From the NCBI RefSeq assembly GCF_015057245.1, contig NZ_SVET01000004.1:1-64000 (forward strand): DNA of 64,000 nt, read 5' to 3'. Shown piece after piece: positions 56,569 to 64,000 of the stretch. The position numbers and the translations under genes were made by a program. Source of the stretch: Pseudobutyrivibrio ruminis. Lineage in GTDB: Bacteria; Bacillota; Clostridia; Lachnospirales; Lachnospiraceae. Under the pieces are notes generated by a model that ran no database searches, was not told the origin of the DNA, and saw only the letters and a program-made list of their open reading frames with translations. The first letter of the stretch is position 1; every line of letters begins with the position of its first letter.

Positions 56569-57480
56569 ATGGGAAGCAGTCTTGGTGCATTTTCGGATTT
56601 GTCAGCAAATATATTAAATTCCTCAGTGGGTAACATAGAGCATGCGTATTTGGTAGTGTTTGATACAGGACGTTCTAAACCAATAGCAACTGAAGAAGCA
56701 GAAAAGCTTGATTCTAAAAAGTCTATGTTTGAACTACCGGACCTTATTGATACTGCGGCTATAGCAGAAAAATTGGCTGTTACAGTTGCCTACGCTAATA
56801 CTTTAAAATCAATGCTTAGCGCAATTTTTCCACAAAAAGCAATTGATGAAGCTAATAAAGCAGGAAACGAAGTGGCAGTAAAAAGATTAAAGGTGCAGTT
56901 TAATCCAAACCACATTAGAGTTGATGCTTCAGGTAGCAAGATGGGCTTGAAACCAGATGTAACGGCCAAAAAGAAAGACGAAGGGACAAATGATAGCTAT
57001 GGATATCAGACGTTTCCACCACGTATTACTGTGACTATACCAATTATTATAGACGAGGAGGAAAACACAGAAGCATTTGCTTCTGATTCGGTGAATCTTT
57101 TCAATGCAACAAATGTTACTCAGTCATTAAAAAATTTTTTTTCAGGTTCAAAGTGTAGAGTACAGGAAGAGACCGAAGCTATTCTTTCACTTCTTAGAAA
57201 CAATTCTACAAGAACTGTGGGATTTTATTGGGGCTCAAAAATGTCTTATGTTGGTGCGCTGATTTCAGCTGATGCAAACTACACAATGTTTCATCGTGAT
57301 GGAAGTCCATGTAGAGCTGTGATAAATTTACAAATTCTTACTGTTGAAAAAAATCTTAATGCTGGTTTTGCGAATCAGTGGGTTGATAAATACAATAATT
57401 TTAAAGAAGCAGATAAAAATAGTCTGGCAAAATGGGGAGAGGGTGCTAATTTAGGTAACATACTTAACCTTCCATTCTAA
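56569..57480 (+). CDS. CIS tube/Afp7-like baseplate protein, LysM-less
   Basis: A 303-residue protein with the CIS_tube (Afp7-like) core: the VQFNPNHIRVDASG motif (about 108-121), FPPRITVTIPII and a FYWGSKMSYVGALISADANYTMF segment, with the GSPCRAVINLQI strand. These proteins surround the tube base at the hub. Afp7 ends in a LysM domain; none is seen here. It has a close-layout sister at 57504 with the same core order. The start is 2 bases after the previous stop. Confidence 0.75.
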   Translation: MGSSLGAFSDLSANILNSSVGNIEHAYLVVFDTGRSKPIATEEAEKLDSKKSMFELPDLIDTAAIAEKLAVTVAYANTLKSMLSAIFPQKAIDEANKAGNEVAVKRLKVQFNPNHIRVDASGSKMGLKPDVTAKKKDEGTNDSYGYQTFPPRITVTIPIIIDEEENTEAFASDSVNLFNATNVTQSLKNFFSGSKCRVQEETEAILSLLRNNSTRTVGFYWGSKMSYVGALISADANYTMFHRDGSPCRAVINLQILTVEKNLNAGFANQWVDKYNNFKEADKNSLAKWGEGANLGNILNLPF

Positions 57481-57503
57481 TTTTAGAAATAAAGAGGTAT
57501 TGC

Positions 57504-58337
57504 ATGGGTTTTTTTGGTGGTTTTAATAGAGCGCAAATAGGATTTCCGCTAAAGAAGGGAATTTTTATAGATGGTGTTAAAGCAACAAATGCTGCTACTG
57601 ATGCTGTATTTACAGCAAAAAAGTTGGCGGATGCGACACAGTACTATTTGCAAAGAAAAGTGATTGGTTTAACAAATGGTGTTAATACATCGGGACTTCA
57701 AGATGAACTGATAATGGATACTGCCAGTAATTTTTATTGGCTAGAGGTAGAGTTCAATCCTAGTACCTTAAGATATACTGCTAGAAATGGTTCTCAACAA
57801 CAACAGTCGGTTACAGGTGATATGGCTGGACATATAGCACAATATAATGTAGATGCTGAGACTAAACTACATTTTGAAATGTATGTTGACTCTGCCATTT
57901 GCCTTAGTGCTTCCACAGGTGCAACACTTTCAACCGCAATTTCTGCAGGAATGAACATCTTTAAGGGGAGAGATTACTACAATATTGCACCAATAGTGGA
58001 TGGCCTTTGTTCACTGTGTCATGATTTTGAAACTCAATATGTAATATTCGCGTGGGGGAAAATGGCATTCTACGGTATTTTAGAAGAAGTGAACGCAGAT
58101 TACGTTATGTTTGATACTGATGGAAAGCCTATTCGAGCAAAGGTAAGTGTGGGCATTCGTCAATCAGGAAAGACTACAAAGGATGAGGGCGAAGAGAGTT
58201 TTCTTTCTAAATCTCAACAGTATTGGGATGATGTCTATAAGAATTATTTTGGAAAGGGAAATCAAGAAATACAGATTGGTACTAACGCTTATTATGAGTC
58301 AATTAAAGATTATAATAACTTGTTAAATTTAAAATAA
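57504..58337 (+). CDS. CIS tube/Afp7-like baseplate protein, second copy
   Basis: A 277-residue protein with the same core as its neighbour at 56569: the VEFNPSTLRYTARNG motif (about 83-97), a middle helical part, then FAWGKMAFYGILEEVNADY and GKPIRAKVSV. No LysM tail. Two such genes in tandem suggest that the hub here uses two distinct subunits in place of one Afp7. AAAGAGG precedes the start. Confidence 0.75.
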   Translation: MGFFGGFNRAQIGFPLKKGIFIDGVKATNAATDAVFTAKKLADATQYYLQRKVIGLTNGVNTSGLQDELIMDTASNFYWLEVEFNPSTLRYTARNGSQQQQSVTGDMAGHIAQYNVDAETKLHFEMYVDSAICLSASTGATLSTAISAGMNIFKGRDYYNIAPIVDGLCSLCHDFETQYVIFAWGKMAFYGILEEVNADYVMFDTDGKPIRAKVSVGIRQSGKTTKDEGEESFLSKSQQYWDDVYKNYFGKGNQEIQIGTNAYYESIKDYNNLLNLK

Positions 58338-58350
58338 ATGGGGAATATAA

Positions 58351-59484
58351 ATGGATACACTTAAATATGGCGATTTATATAAGGATTATGAGGGGTTTAC
58401 ATATCCCAAAGCCATAATTCAGATTGATGGTAAGGACATTGCAGCAAATCCAATTGTTGTAAATAACATTGATGTGGAAATTACTGCAGGGTTTGAAGCT
58501 TCCATAGCTACCTTTGATGTCTACAATGTATTTGATAGAATTCAGGCTAGATTTGAGTACGAAAGTATGTCAAAAGCAATAGTAATAGGAGCTGCCTTAA
58601 AAATATATTTAGGTTATTCATCAAAGGTAAAAGAGGTTTTTACAGGTGTTATCACTAAAGTAACATTTGCCTATGAGGCAGGTGGTGCACCACATATCAC
58701 TGTTACGGGTATGGATATCAAGGGGCTTATGATGGCGGGTAGCTATTCAAAGCAACTAAAAGCCAGATCCTATTCGGCAGCGGTTAAGGAGATACTTGAA
58801 AAAACTGCCTATAGCAAAATGCAGTCAGCAGGAATAATCGAGAAGCTCTATATAAGCGATACCCCAGACACTCCACCACCAGGTACACCAAATAGCAATC
58901 CTGATATCGAAATGGTGGCTGAGTCAGACTATGAATTCGTGGTAAAGGCGGCAAAAAAGTTCAATTTTGAATTCTTTTGTGTAGGAGGAAATGTTTATTT
59001 CAGACCTGCAAAATGTGACAGTTCAGTTGAAATTAATTTGAATCCAAATAAAGGACTTTATAACTGCGAAGTCGAATATGACATAACAGGACTTTCCGAA
59101 ACGATTGAGGCTAGGGGAATGGATGATGGTTCAGGAAAAGTGATTTCTGCCAAGGAAAAACTTAATAACAAAATTTCACTAGGTAGTAAAGCAACAAGCT
59201 TTATCAAGGGAAGCGAAAAGATTTATATCGATCCAACCATAAAGTCTGATACAGATGCTACTAATAGAGTAAAAACAATTAAAGAAGCAGTTTCATACAG
59301 ATATGGAACCTTTAAAGGAACGACAATAGGTATTCCAGATTTTATTCCGGGGGCATTTATAAAGCTGGAAGATATGGGTGCTCCGGTTACTAATAAATTC
59401 TATATATATAGTATTCATCACAGACTAAATGAAATAGATGGATATTTAACAGATATTGTAGGGCAGGCAGCAAAGATTCCATAG
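58351..59484 (+). CDS. Spike hub protein, gp27 / late control D-like
   Basis: A 377-residue protein of the phage late control D/VgrG N-terminal (gp27-like) type. The first ~130 residues form the first beta-barrel (FTGVITKVTF, then ITVTGMDIKGLMM). A long helix with a Pro-rich insert (TPDTPPPGTPNSNP) follows, then DYEFVVKAAKKFNFEFF and NPNKGLYNCEVEYDITGL, and a typical final barrel. The OB/needle part is encoded by the separate gene at 59544. In Afp8/VgrG the two are fused. Confidence 0.85.
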   Translation: MDTLKYGDLYKDYEGFTYPKAIIQIDGKDIAANPIVVNNIDVEITAGFEASIATFDVYNVFDRIQARFEYESMSKAIVIGAALKIYLGYSSKVKEVFTGVITKVTFAYEAGGAPHITVTGMDIKGLMMAGSYSKQLKARSYSAAVKEILEKTAYSKMQSAGIIEKLYISDTPDTPPPGTPNSNPDIEMVAESDYEFVVKAAKKFNFEFFCVGGNVYFRPAKCDSSVEINLNPNKGLYNCEVEYDITGLSETIEARGMDDGSGKVISAKEKLNNKISLGSKATSFIKGSEKIYIDPTIKSDTDATNRVKTIKEAVSYRYGTFKGTTIGIPDFIPGAFIKLEDMGAPVTNKFYIYSIHHRLNEIDGYLTDIVGQAAKIP

Positions 59485-59543
59485 ATTTTTGCTGATGTAT
59501 TCATTGTTAGGTTAGCACAAAGTCAAAAGCATAGGAGAAGCAT

Positions 59544-60356
59544 ATGGGACTATATGATGTTATTGATGACATTGCAAACAAACAGATACTTAAAACTGAA
59601 ACAGGTGACAATCGCATTTGGGGCGTTGTGCTTGGTGTGGTTGTTAAAAATTATGACAAGGACCATCCTGGAAAAATATGCGTAAGTATACCTATGCGAG
59701 ACAAGGAGGCTAATGAACTTAAGTGGGCAAAGGTGGTACAGATGTCATCAGGAAAGAAATGGGGAACTTATTTTCTTCCTGAAGTAGGTGACCAGGTAAT
59801 GTTGGTTTTTGACCATGGAATAATAGATAAGCCTTATGTAATAGGTTGCGTGCCGAAGGATAATGACAATTTTTACACAAATGCTATGGATAAGGATAAT
59901 AAATACAAAAGAATTACAACTAAAAATGGAAGTACGCTGGAATTCTTTGATAATGAAAAAGGGGATGGTGAAAAGGATGCCATAACTTTAAAGACTGCCA
60001 CGGGTGCTTTTGAATTTCATATGGACAATGAAAAGAAAGAAGTATATTTATCTGACAAGGATAAAGAAAATCAGATTGTCATGAAAACCGAAAATGGAAA
60101 AATGACAATAAAGGCAGCGAAAAACCTTACTGTTGAGGTTGGAGATAATATTTCATTGATAATGAACGGAGATACTGGAAAGGTTACTCTTAAAACCAAG
60201 AAACTGTTAGTGGAGGCTTCCGAGGGCTCCGATTTAAAATCAGATAGGAATGTAAGCATCAGCGGAGCTAAAGTTAAAGTGACGGGTAATTCCAGTGCAG
60301 AGGTAAGTAGCTCAGGCTCCACAAAATTATCTGGAAATATTGTTTCACTTGGATAG
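59544..60356 (+). CDS. Spike needle protein, gp5 OB / baseplate assembly V-like
   Basis: A 270-residue protein. The N-terminal ~100 residues are the OB-fold of phage baseplate assembly protein V/gp5 (WGVVLGVVVKNYDKDHPGKI, WAKVVQMSSG, FLPEVGDQVMLVF, KPYVIGC). The rest is beta-rich with repeated short strands (VTLKTKKLLVEASEG, SDRNVSISG), as in the trimeric needle of spikes. It completes the hub from 58351. The PAAR-like tip is encoded at 49911. Confidence 0.88.
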   Translation: MGLYDVIDDIANKQILKTETGDNRIWGVVLGVVVKNYDKDHPGKICVSIPMRDKEANELKWAKVVQMSSGKKWGTYFLPEVGDQVMLVFDHGIIDKPYVIGCVPKDNDNFYTNAMDKDNKYKRITTKNGSTLEFFDNEKGDGEKDAITLKTATGAFEFHMDNEKKEVYLSDKDKENQIVMKTENGKMTIKAAKNLTVEVGDNISLIMNGDTGKVTLKTKKLLVEASEGSDLKSDRNVSISGAKVKVTGNSSAEVSSSGSTKLSGNIVSLG

Positions 60357-60375
60357 AAGAATGTGAGGTTAGCAT

Positions 60376-60801
60376 ATGGATATGTTTTCGAATTTAGGTC
60401 AGTCTATGAAATTTCCTCCGCAAGTGGATCCTGCTACTGGCAGGTTTGTTGTTTCATCAGGAAGGGATAGCGTGAAGGAATCACTTTACTTGATTCTTAT
60501 GACATCTGTAGGGGAAAGGCTGATGAATCCCTCTTTTGGTACAAGAATAATGAATTATGCATTTATGGATACATCTCTTACAATGCTTAATATTTTTACC
60601 TCTGAACTAAAAAATACAATATTGGAGCAGGAAACCAGAATATCTGATGTAGATATAAATGTAGATGCTAATTCAAAGGAAGGGGCTCTAATAATTAATA
60701 TTAATTATTATTTGGTGGACAGCAACTTTATGGATAATTTTGTATTCCCGTTCTATTTAAATACTGAAACTGTAGAGGATGCGACAGAGGAGTTTTTATA
60801 A
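60376..60801 (+). CDS. Baseplate wedge protein gp25-like
   Basis: A 141-residue gp25/Afp9-like protein that starts the sheath at the baseplate. It has the SVKESLYLILMTSVGERLMNPSFGTRI motif split here as VKESLYLILMTSVGERLM and PSFGTRIMNYAF, typical of the family. AGGTTAGC is a weak ribosome site. The Afp11-like gene starts 3 bases after the stop. Confidence 0.93.
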   Translation: MDMFSNLGQSMKFPPQVDPATGRFVVSSGRDSVKESLYLILMTSVGERLMNPSFGTRIMNYAFMDTSLTMLNIFTSELKNTILEQETRISDVDINVDANSKEGALIININYYLVDSNFMDNFVFPFYLNTETVEDATEEFL

Positions 60802-60804
60802 CAT

Positions 60805-63801
60805 ATGGCAAATGATTCTTTTTCAATCAATCTTGATAACAGAACAGAAGATGATATAAAAAAGCGCATTGAAGAGCTTGCGCGGTCTTATGTGCCTCAG
60901 TGGCATTTTGACACTGAAAATCCAGACATAGGTTCAACGATAGCTCTTTTATTTGCTGAGCAGACAATGCGTAATGTAAGGCATTTTAATCATATATTGC
61001 CTAAATATCATGCGCAGCTTGTGAATTTACTTGGAATATCATTGATGCCAGCTCAACCTTCAGGAACTGTGGTTTTTTTGGATTTAATTGCTGACACAAT
61101 GGAGGGCACTTTTGTGCCAACTCACACTAAGCTACTTTCTACAGAAAACGGAGATAGAATTGTTTTTGAAACAGTTGCACCATTGTACGTAACAAGTTCA
61201 AAATTTACAGGTGGATTTTTAACTCGTAGAAGCGACGGAAGGGTTTACAATTTTACTGAAGACAATGCTGAAGAGTTTGACTTTAAACCATTCCCATTAT
61301 TTGATTTTACAAATATGACGGCAAAAGGAGAGGATAGTGTTGTTATCTCACATCCTTTCATTTTTGATGTGGAAAACGAAGATATTAAAATAGATTTAAT
61401 TGGAAATGAATCTCTGCTTTCAAAGATTCGAGATGGCAAGTTTACATTTATGTTTGAAGGAATAGATGGTTATGCGCCAGTAGCTGATTATCAGGTTACA
61501 TCGACAGGTGTAATTTTGCAGAAAGATTTTAGCTGCATTGGGGCACCAGCTTTAACTATTGATGAAGAATCGGAAGCCGAAAATCAAACAACATTACAAG
61601 AACCAACAAAGCTAAAAATACTTTCAAATGAGCCTATCATTGAAACAATCAGTGTAGACAAAATTGATATTTCATCAACTGGTTCACCTAGAAAAATGGA
61701 TTTCGTTGGAAATGAAGAGGAATCCTTTAAAGTAGAAAATTTTGCACCATTTTCAGATAAGCTTGATTTATATAAAGAGTGCTACATAAATCTTGAAAAC
61801 TATTTCATAAAACAGGAATCTCTTATTACATTGGAATTTGATTTAGTATTTGCTACAAATGCTGTAAAAATCAGCCAGAAGGAGTTGGATGATAGTTTAA
61901 AAATTATTAAGAGAAAACCTAAAAATCAAAATGATGAGGTGGGACCAGATGTATATCCAGATGAAGTGACCATGTGTTATTACAATGGAAATTCTTGGAG
62001 ACGTTTGGATATAGATGATTATGATATTAGAATGTTCGCAAATGGAAATGACGGACATATAAAGCTTAATTTCATTTGTCCATCGGATTGGCAATCTGTG
62101 GATGTAGCTGGAAGACAGGGCCACTACATCAGAATTCAGTTAATTCAATCCTATAATTGCTACATGGTGCCATCTAATCATCACTACCCAGTCTTTAAGA
62201 ATCTCAAGTGTTCTTATGATTACAATGGCAAAACCTATAAACCTAAAGAGGTTACACTAATTAGTGGAACAGGAATAAGAGATGTTAGCAATGAAGTGAG
62301 CATAGATGAAAGCGTAGATTTGTTTCACCCTAGTCAGTATAACGAGGATGCTTTATATCTATGTTTAGATAAAAAACCAATGAATGGTCCGATAGGAATG
62401 TTTGTGGGACTATCGGCAAGTACTTCACTTCCATTCCAACCATTTGCTTTGGAATATTTAGCTAGAGATGGATTCAAGCAAATACAGGTGGAGGATGACA
62501 CACATAATCTATCTCAAAATGGAGTAATCAGGTTTTTACCGCCGGAGGATATAGTAAAAAGAAAAATGGAAGGAATTGAAGGCTATTGGATTAGAATTGT
62601 AAGCTCTAAAGAAAGCAATTCTGAAACGGTTCCTCCTATTATTGAACAGCTTAAGATAAACGCGGTTGAAGTCTTGAATGTAGATTCCCAGGATGAACAG
62701 GTATTTTACCTGGATGAGATAACACCTAATATGTCCTTCCCTCTCGAGGGAAACAATATTCTGGATATTGATTTGTGGGTAAATGAGAGAAATGTCCTAA
62801 CAAAGGAGCAAATGGAAGCTCTTTTAAAAAACAGTCCTGAGAGAGTGAAAGCAGATGTGGATATTCTTGGAGCAATTCAGAATTTCTACGTGAAATGGGA
62901 TGAAGTGGATTCATTAGAGTTTTCCACAAAGGAGGACAGACATTATATTTTAAATAGGGTCACAAACCGAGTTTTCTTTGGTGATGGTTTGTATACCAAG
63001 ATACCAACATATATGGATGGCCCGGCCTTTGCAGTATTTGTTAGAAGCTGCGATGGGGAGAAGGGAAATGTAAGCGAAGGAGCAATTGACCAGTCAGTTG
63101 AGTATTTGGAGTTTATTGGAGATATTTCAAATCCGCTACCTGCATCGGGAGGAAACAATATCGAAAGCTTCCAGAACGCTTTGAAGCATGGGGCAAATCT
63201 TCTTAGCAACAGCGGCAGGCTTGTGTCACCGGCAGACTACATAAGAGATATATCTGCCATGTCCAACAATATTGAGCATGTTGCGGTAGTCAGTGGTGTG
63301 GATCAGTTTTTAAGAAAGAGTGAGAATCGCTTAAATATAATTGTACTTATGAAAGACTTTGAAAAGAACTCACTTACATTTCAAAGACTGGCTCCAACAA
63401 TAAAAAGATATGTTGTAGAAAACAGCGAGCTTACAATTGCTGAGGATGATGTCCATGTAATGGAGCCGCTGAAAGTGAAAATATCTGTGGATGCTTGGAT
63501 AAGACGAGATATGACAGAGGATAGTTTTACTGTTATAGAAAAAATGAAGGGAGTACTTAGGGAGTATCTAAATCCAATTTCGTCAGACAGTCATATGGGC
63601 TGGGATATAGGGGTTATACCAAGAAGAAAGCAGATATTTATGAAGCTTAATTCTGTTAGTGGAGCTAATAGAGTGGAACGAATGGAAGTAGTTGCAGAGT
63701 ACACAGATGCTGATGGAACTCATTTTGTTACACTGGAGGAACTACCTAATAATATGTTCTTTGTGGTTGTTAGTGGGGAACATAGAATACATACATTTTA
63801 G
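60805..63801 (+). CDS. Large baseplate protein, Afp11/gp6-like
   Basis: A 998-residue CIS baseplate protein. The start (SINLDNRTEDDIKKRIEELA, then YVPQWHFDTENPDIGSTIALLF) and the late FGDGLYTKIP and YIRDISAMSNNIEHVAVV segments match the putative baseplate assembly (baseplate J-like, gp6-type) family of eCIS loci. These make the baseplate wedges with the Afp12-like product. It has no signal or membrane segment. The next baseplate gene begins 24 bases later. Confidence 0.88.
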   Translation: MANDSFSINLDNRTEDDIKKRIEELARSYVPQWHFDTENPDIGSTIALLFAEQTMRNVRHFNHILPKYHAQLVNLLGISLMPAQPSGTVVFLDLIADTMEGTFVPTHTKLLSTENGDRIVFETVAPLYVTSSKFTGGFLTRRSDGRVYNFTEDNAEEFDFKPFPLFDFTNMTAKGEDSVVISHPFIFDVENEDIKIDLIGNESLLSKIRDGKFTFMFEGIDGYAPVADYQVTSTGVILQKDFSCIGAPALTIDEESEAENQTTLQEPTKLKILSNEPIIETISVDKIDISSTGSPRKMDFVGNEEESFKVENFAPFSDKLDLYKECYINLENYFIKQESLITLEFDLVFATNAVKISQKELDDSLKIIKRKPKNQNDEVGPDVYPDEVTMCYYNGNSWRRLDIDDYDIRMFANGNDGHIKLNFICPSDWQSVDVAGRQGHYIRIQLIQSYNCYMVPSNHHYPVFKNLKCSYDYNGKTYKPKEVTLISGTGIRDVSNEVSIDESVDLFHPSQYNEDALYLCLDKKPMNGPIGMFVGLSASTSLPFQPFALEYLARDGFKQIQVEDDTHNLSQNGVIRFLPPEDIVKRKMEGIEGYWIRIVSSKESNSETVPPIIEQLKINAVEVLNVDSQDEQVFYLDEITPNMSFPLEGNNILDIDLWVNERNVLTKEQMEALLKNSPERVKADVDILGAIQNFYVKWDEVDSLEFSTKEDRHYILNRVTNRVFFGDGLYTKIPTYMDGPAFAVFVRSCDGEKGNVSEGAIDQSVEYLEFIGDISNPLPASGGNNIESFQNALKHGANLLSNSGRLVSPADYIRDISAMSNNIEHVAVVSGVDQFLRKSENRLNIIVLMKDFEKNSLTFQRLAPTIKRYVVENSELTIAEDDVHVMEPLKVKISVDAWIRRDMTEDSFTVIEKMKGVLREYLNPISSDSHMGWDIGVIPRRKQIFMKLNSVSGANRVERMEVVAEYTDADGTHFVTLEELPNNMFFVVVSGEHRIHTF

Positions 63802-63825
63802 TAAACGTGGGCGAGAGGTATTGGG

Positions 63826-64000
63826 ATGATTTTTACACAGGAAGATAAACTGGATAGTTATGAAGATGTCATGGAACGAGCAAAAATGCAGATTCCTTTA
63901 TATTGTAAAGAATGGACTAATTTTCATCCTTCAGATCCAGGAATTACGATTCTGGAGAACCTTTTTGCTTTCCAATTAAATCAGCAGAGACAGATTGCAT
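63826..64000 (+). CDS. Baseplate protein Afp12/gp6-like, partial at window end
   Basis: An open frame of 58 codons runs from ATG 63826 to the window end, with GAGAGG 8 bases before it. The visible part (EWTNFHPSDPGITILENLFA) is the standard N-terminal motif of Afp12/baseplate J-like wedge proteins. The gene continues outside the window, so its length is unknown. Confidence 0.85.
   Translation, partial: MIFTQEDKLDSYEDVMERAKMQIPLYCKEWTNFHPSDPGITILENLFAFQLNQQRQIA

Noticed and set aside
38128..64000. Intact prophage
   Set aside because: There are no capsid, portal, terminase, integrase or lysis genes, and the tail genes are of the CIS type with a cap and an AAA+ ATPase.

Overview
The window comes from a low-GC Gram-positive anaerobe, most likely a Lachnospiraceae member of the Butyrivibrio/Pseudobutyrivibrio/Roseburia type. 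This is inferred from the A+T-rich codon use, strong AGGAGG-type ribosome sites, the very large reg_prop/Y_Y_Y hybrid histidine kinases, and HD-GYP proteins with membrane sensor domains. All genes I can support lie on the + strand. No gap without a gene exceeds about 210 bases. I see no tRNA, rRNA, CRISPR array, insertion sequence or integrase.

Layout. (1) 1-2552: a terminator, then tcdA (tRNA t6A cyclisation), a LysR regulator and a precorrin-2 dehydrogenase, closed by an intrinsic terminator. (2) 2571-22281: a signalling block of two HD-GYP proteins, four hybrid histidine kinases (three with a beta-propeller sensor, one with a polytopic membrane sensor) and a two-receiver protein, closed by a terminator. 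One kinase has lost its HPt domain but its last codons survive downstream. (3) 22333-38021: a STAS protein, an OmpR-type regulator, a GHKL ATPase without a visible H-box, an SH3 membrane protein, a CIS-type AAA+ ATPase, a 2080-residue protein with a UbiB/ABC1-like kinase domain, two GNAT-like proteins, a soluble histidine kinase and two proteins of unknown function, closed by a strong terminator. (4) 38063-64000: one long operon for a contractile injection system (CIS, phage-tail-like). It holds an N-terminal-motif CIS protein, five membrane or secreted proteins, a DUF4255 cap protein, a PAAR-like tip, sheath, tube, tail-assembly proteins, a second tube-like protein with a repeat tail, two CIS_tube/Afp7-like proteins, gp27-like and gp5-like spike proteins, gp25, and two baseplate proteins (the second cut by the window end).

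How it fits together (inference). The sheath, tube, spike and baseplate genes define an eCIS-related particle. The five consecutive membrane or secreted genes (pseudokinase-like, pseudo-cyclase-like, MORN-repeat, TolC-like coiled coil, and a large extracytoplasmic protein) sit directly upstream of the cap and sheath in the same operon. They could anchor or gate the particle in a single-membrane envelope. The 22.3-38.0 kb block probably supplies the assembly ATPase, regulators and possible cargo. The most specific new observation is an A AAT TTT slippery heptamer at the overlap of the two small genes after the tube gene. It would make a 189-residue -1 frameshift product, like the tail-assembly chaperones of phages.
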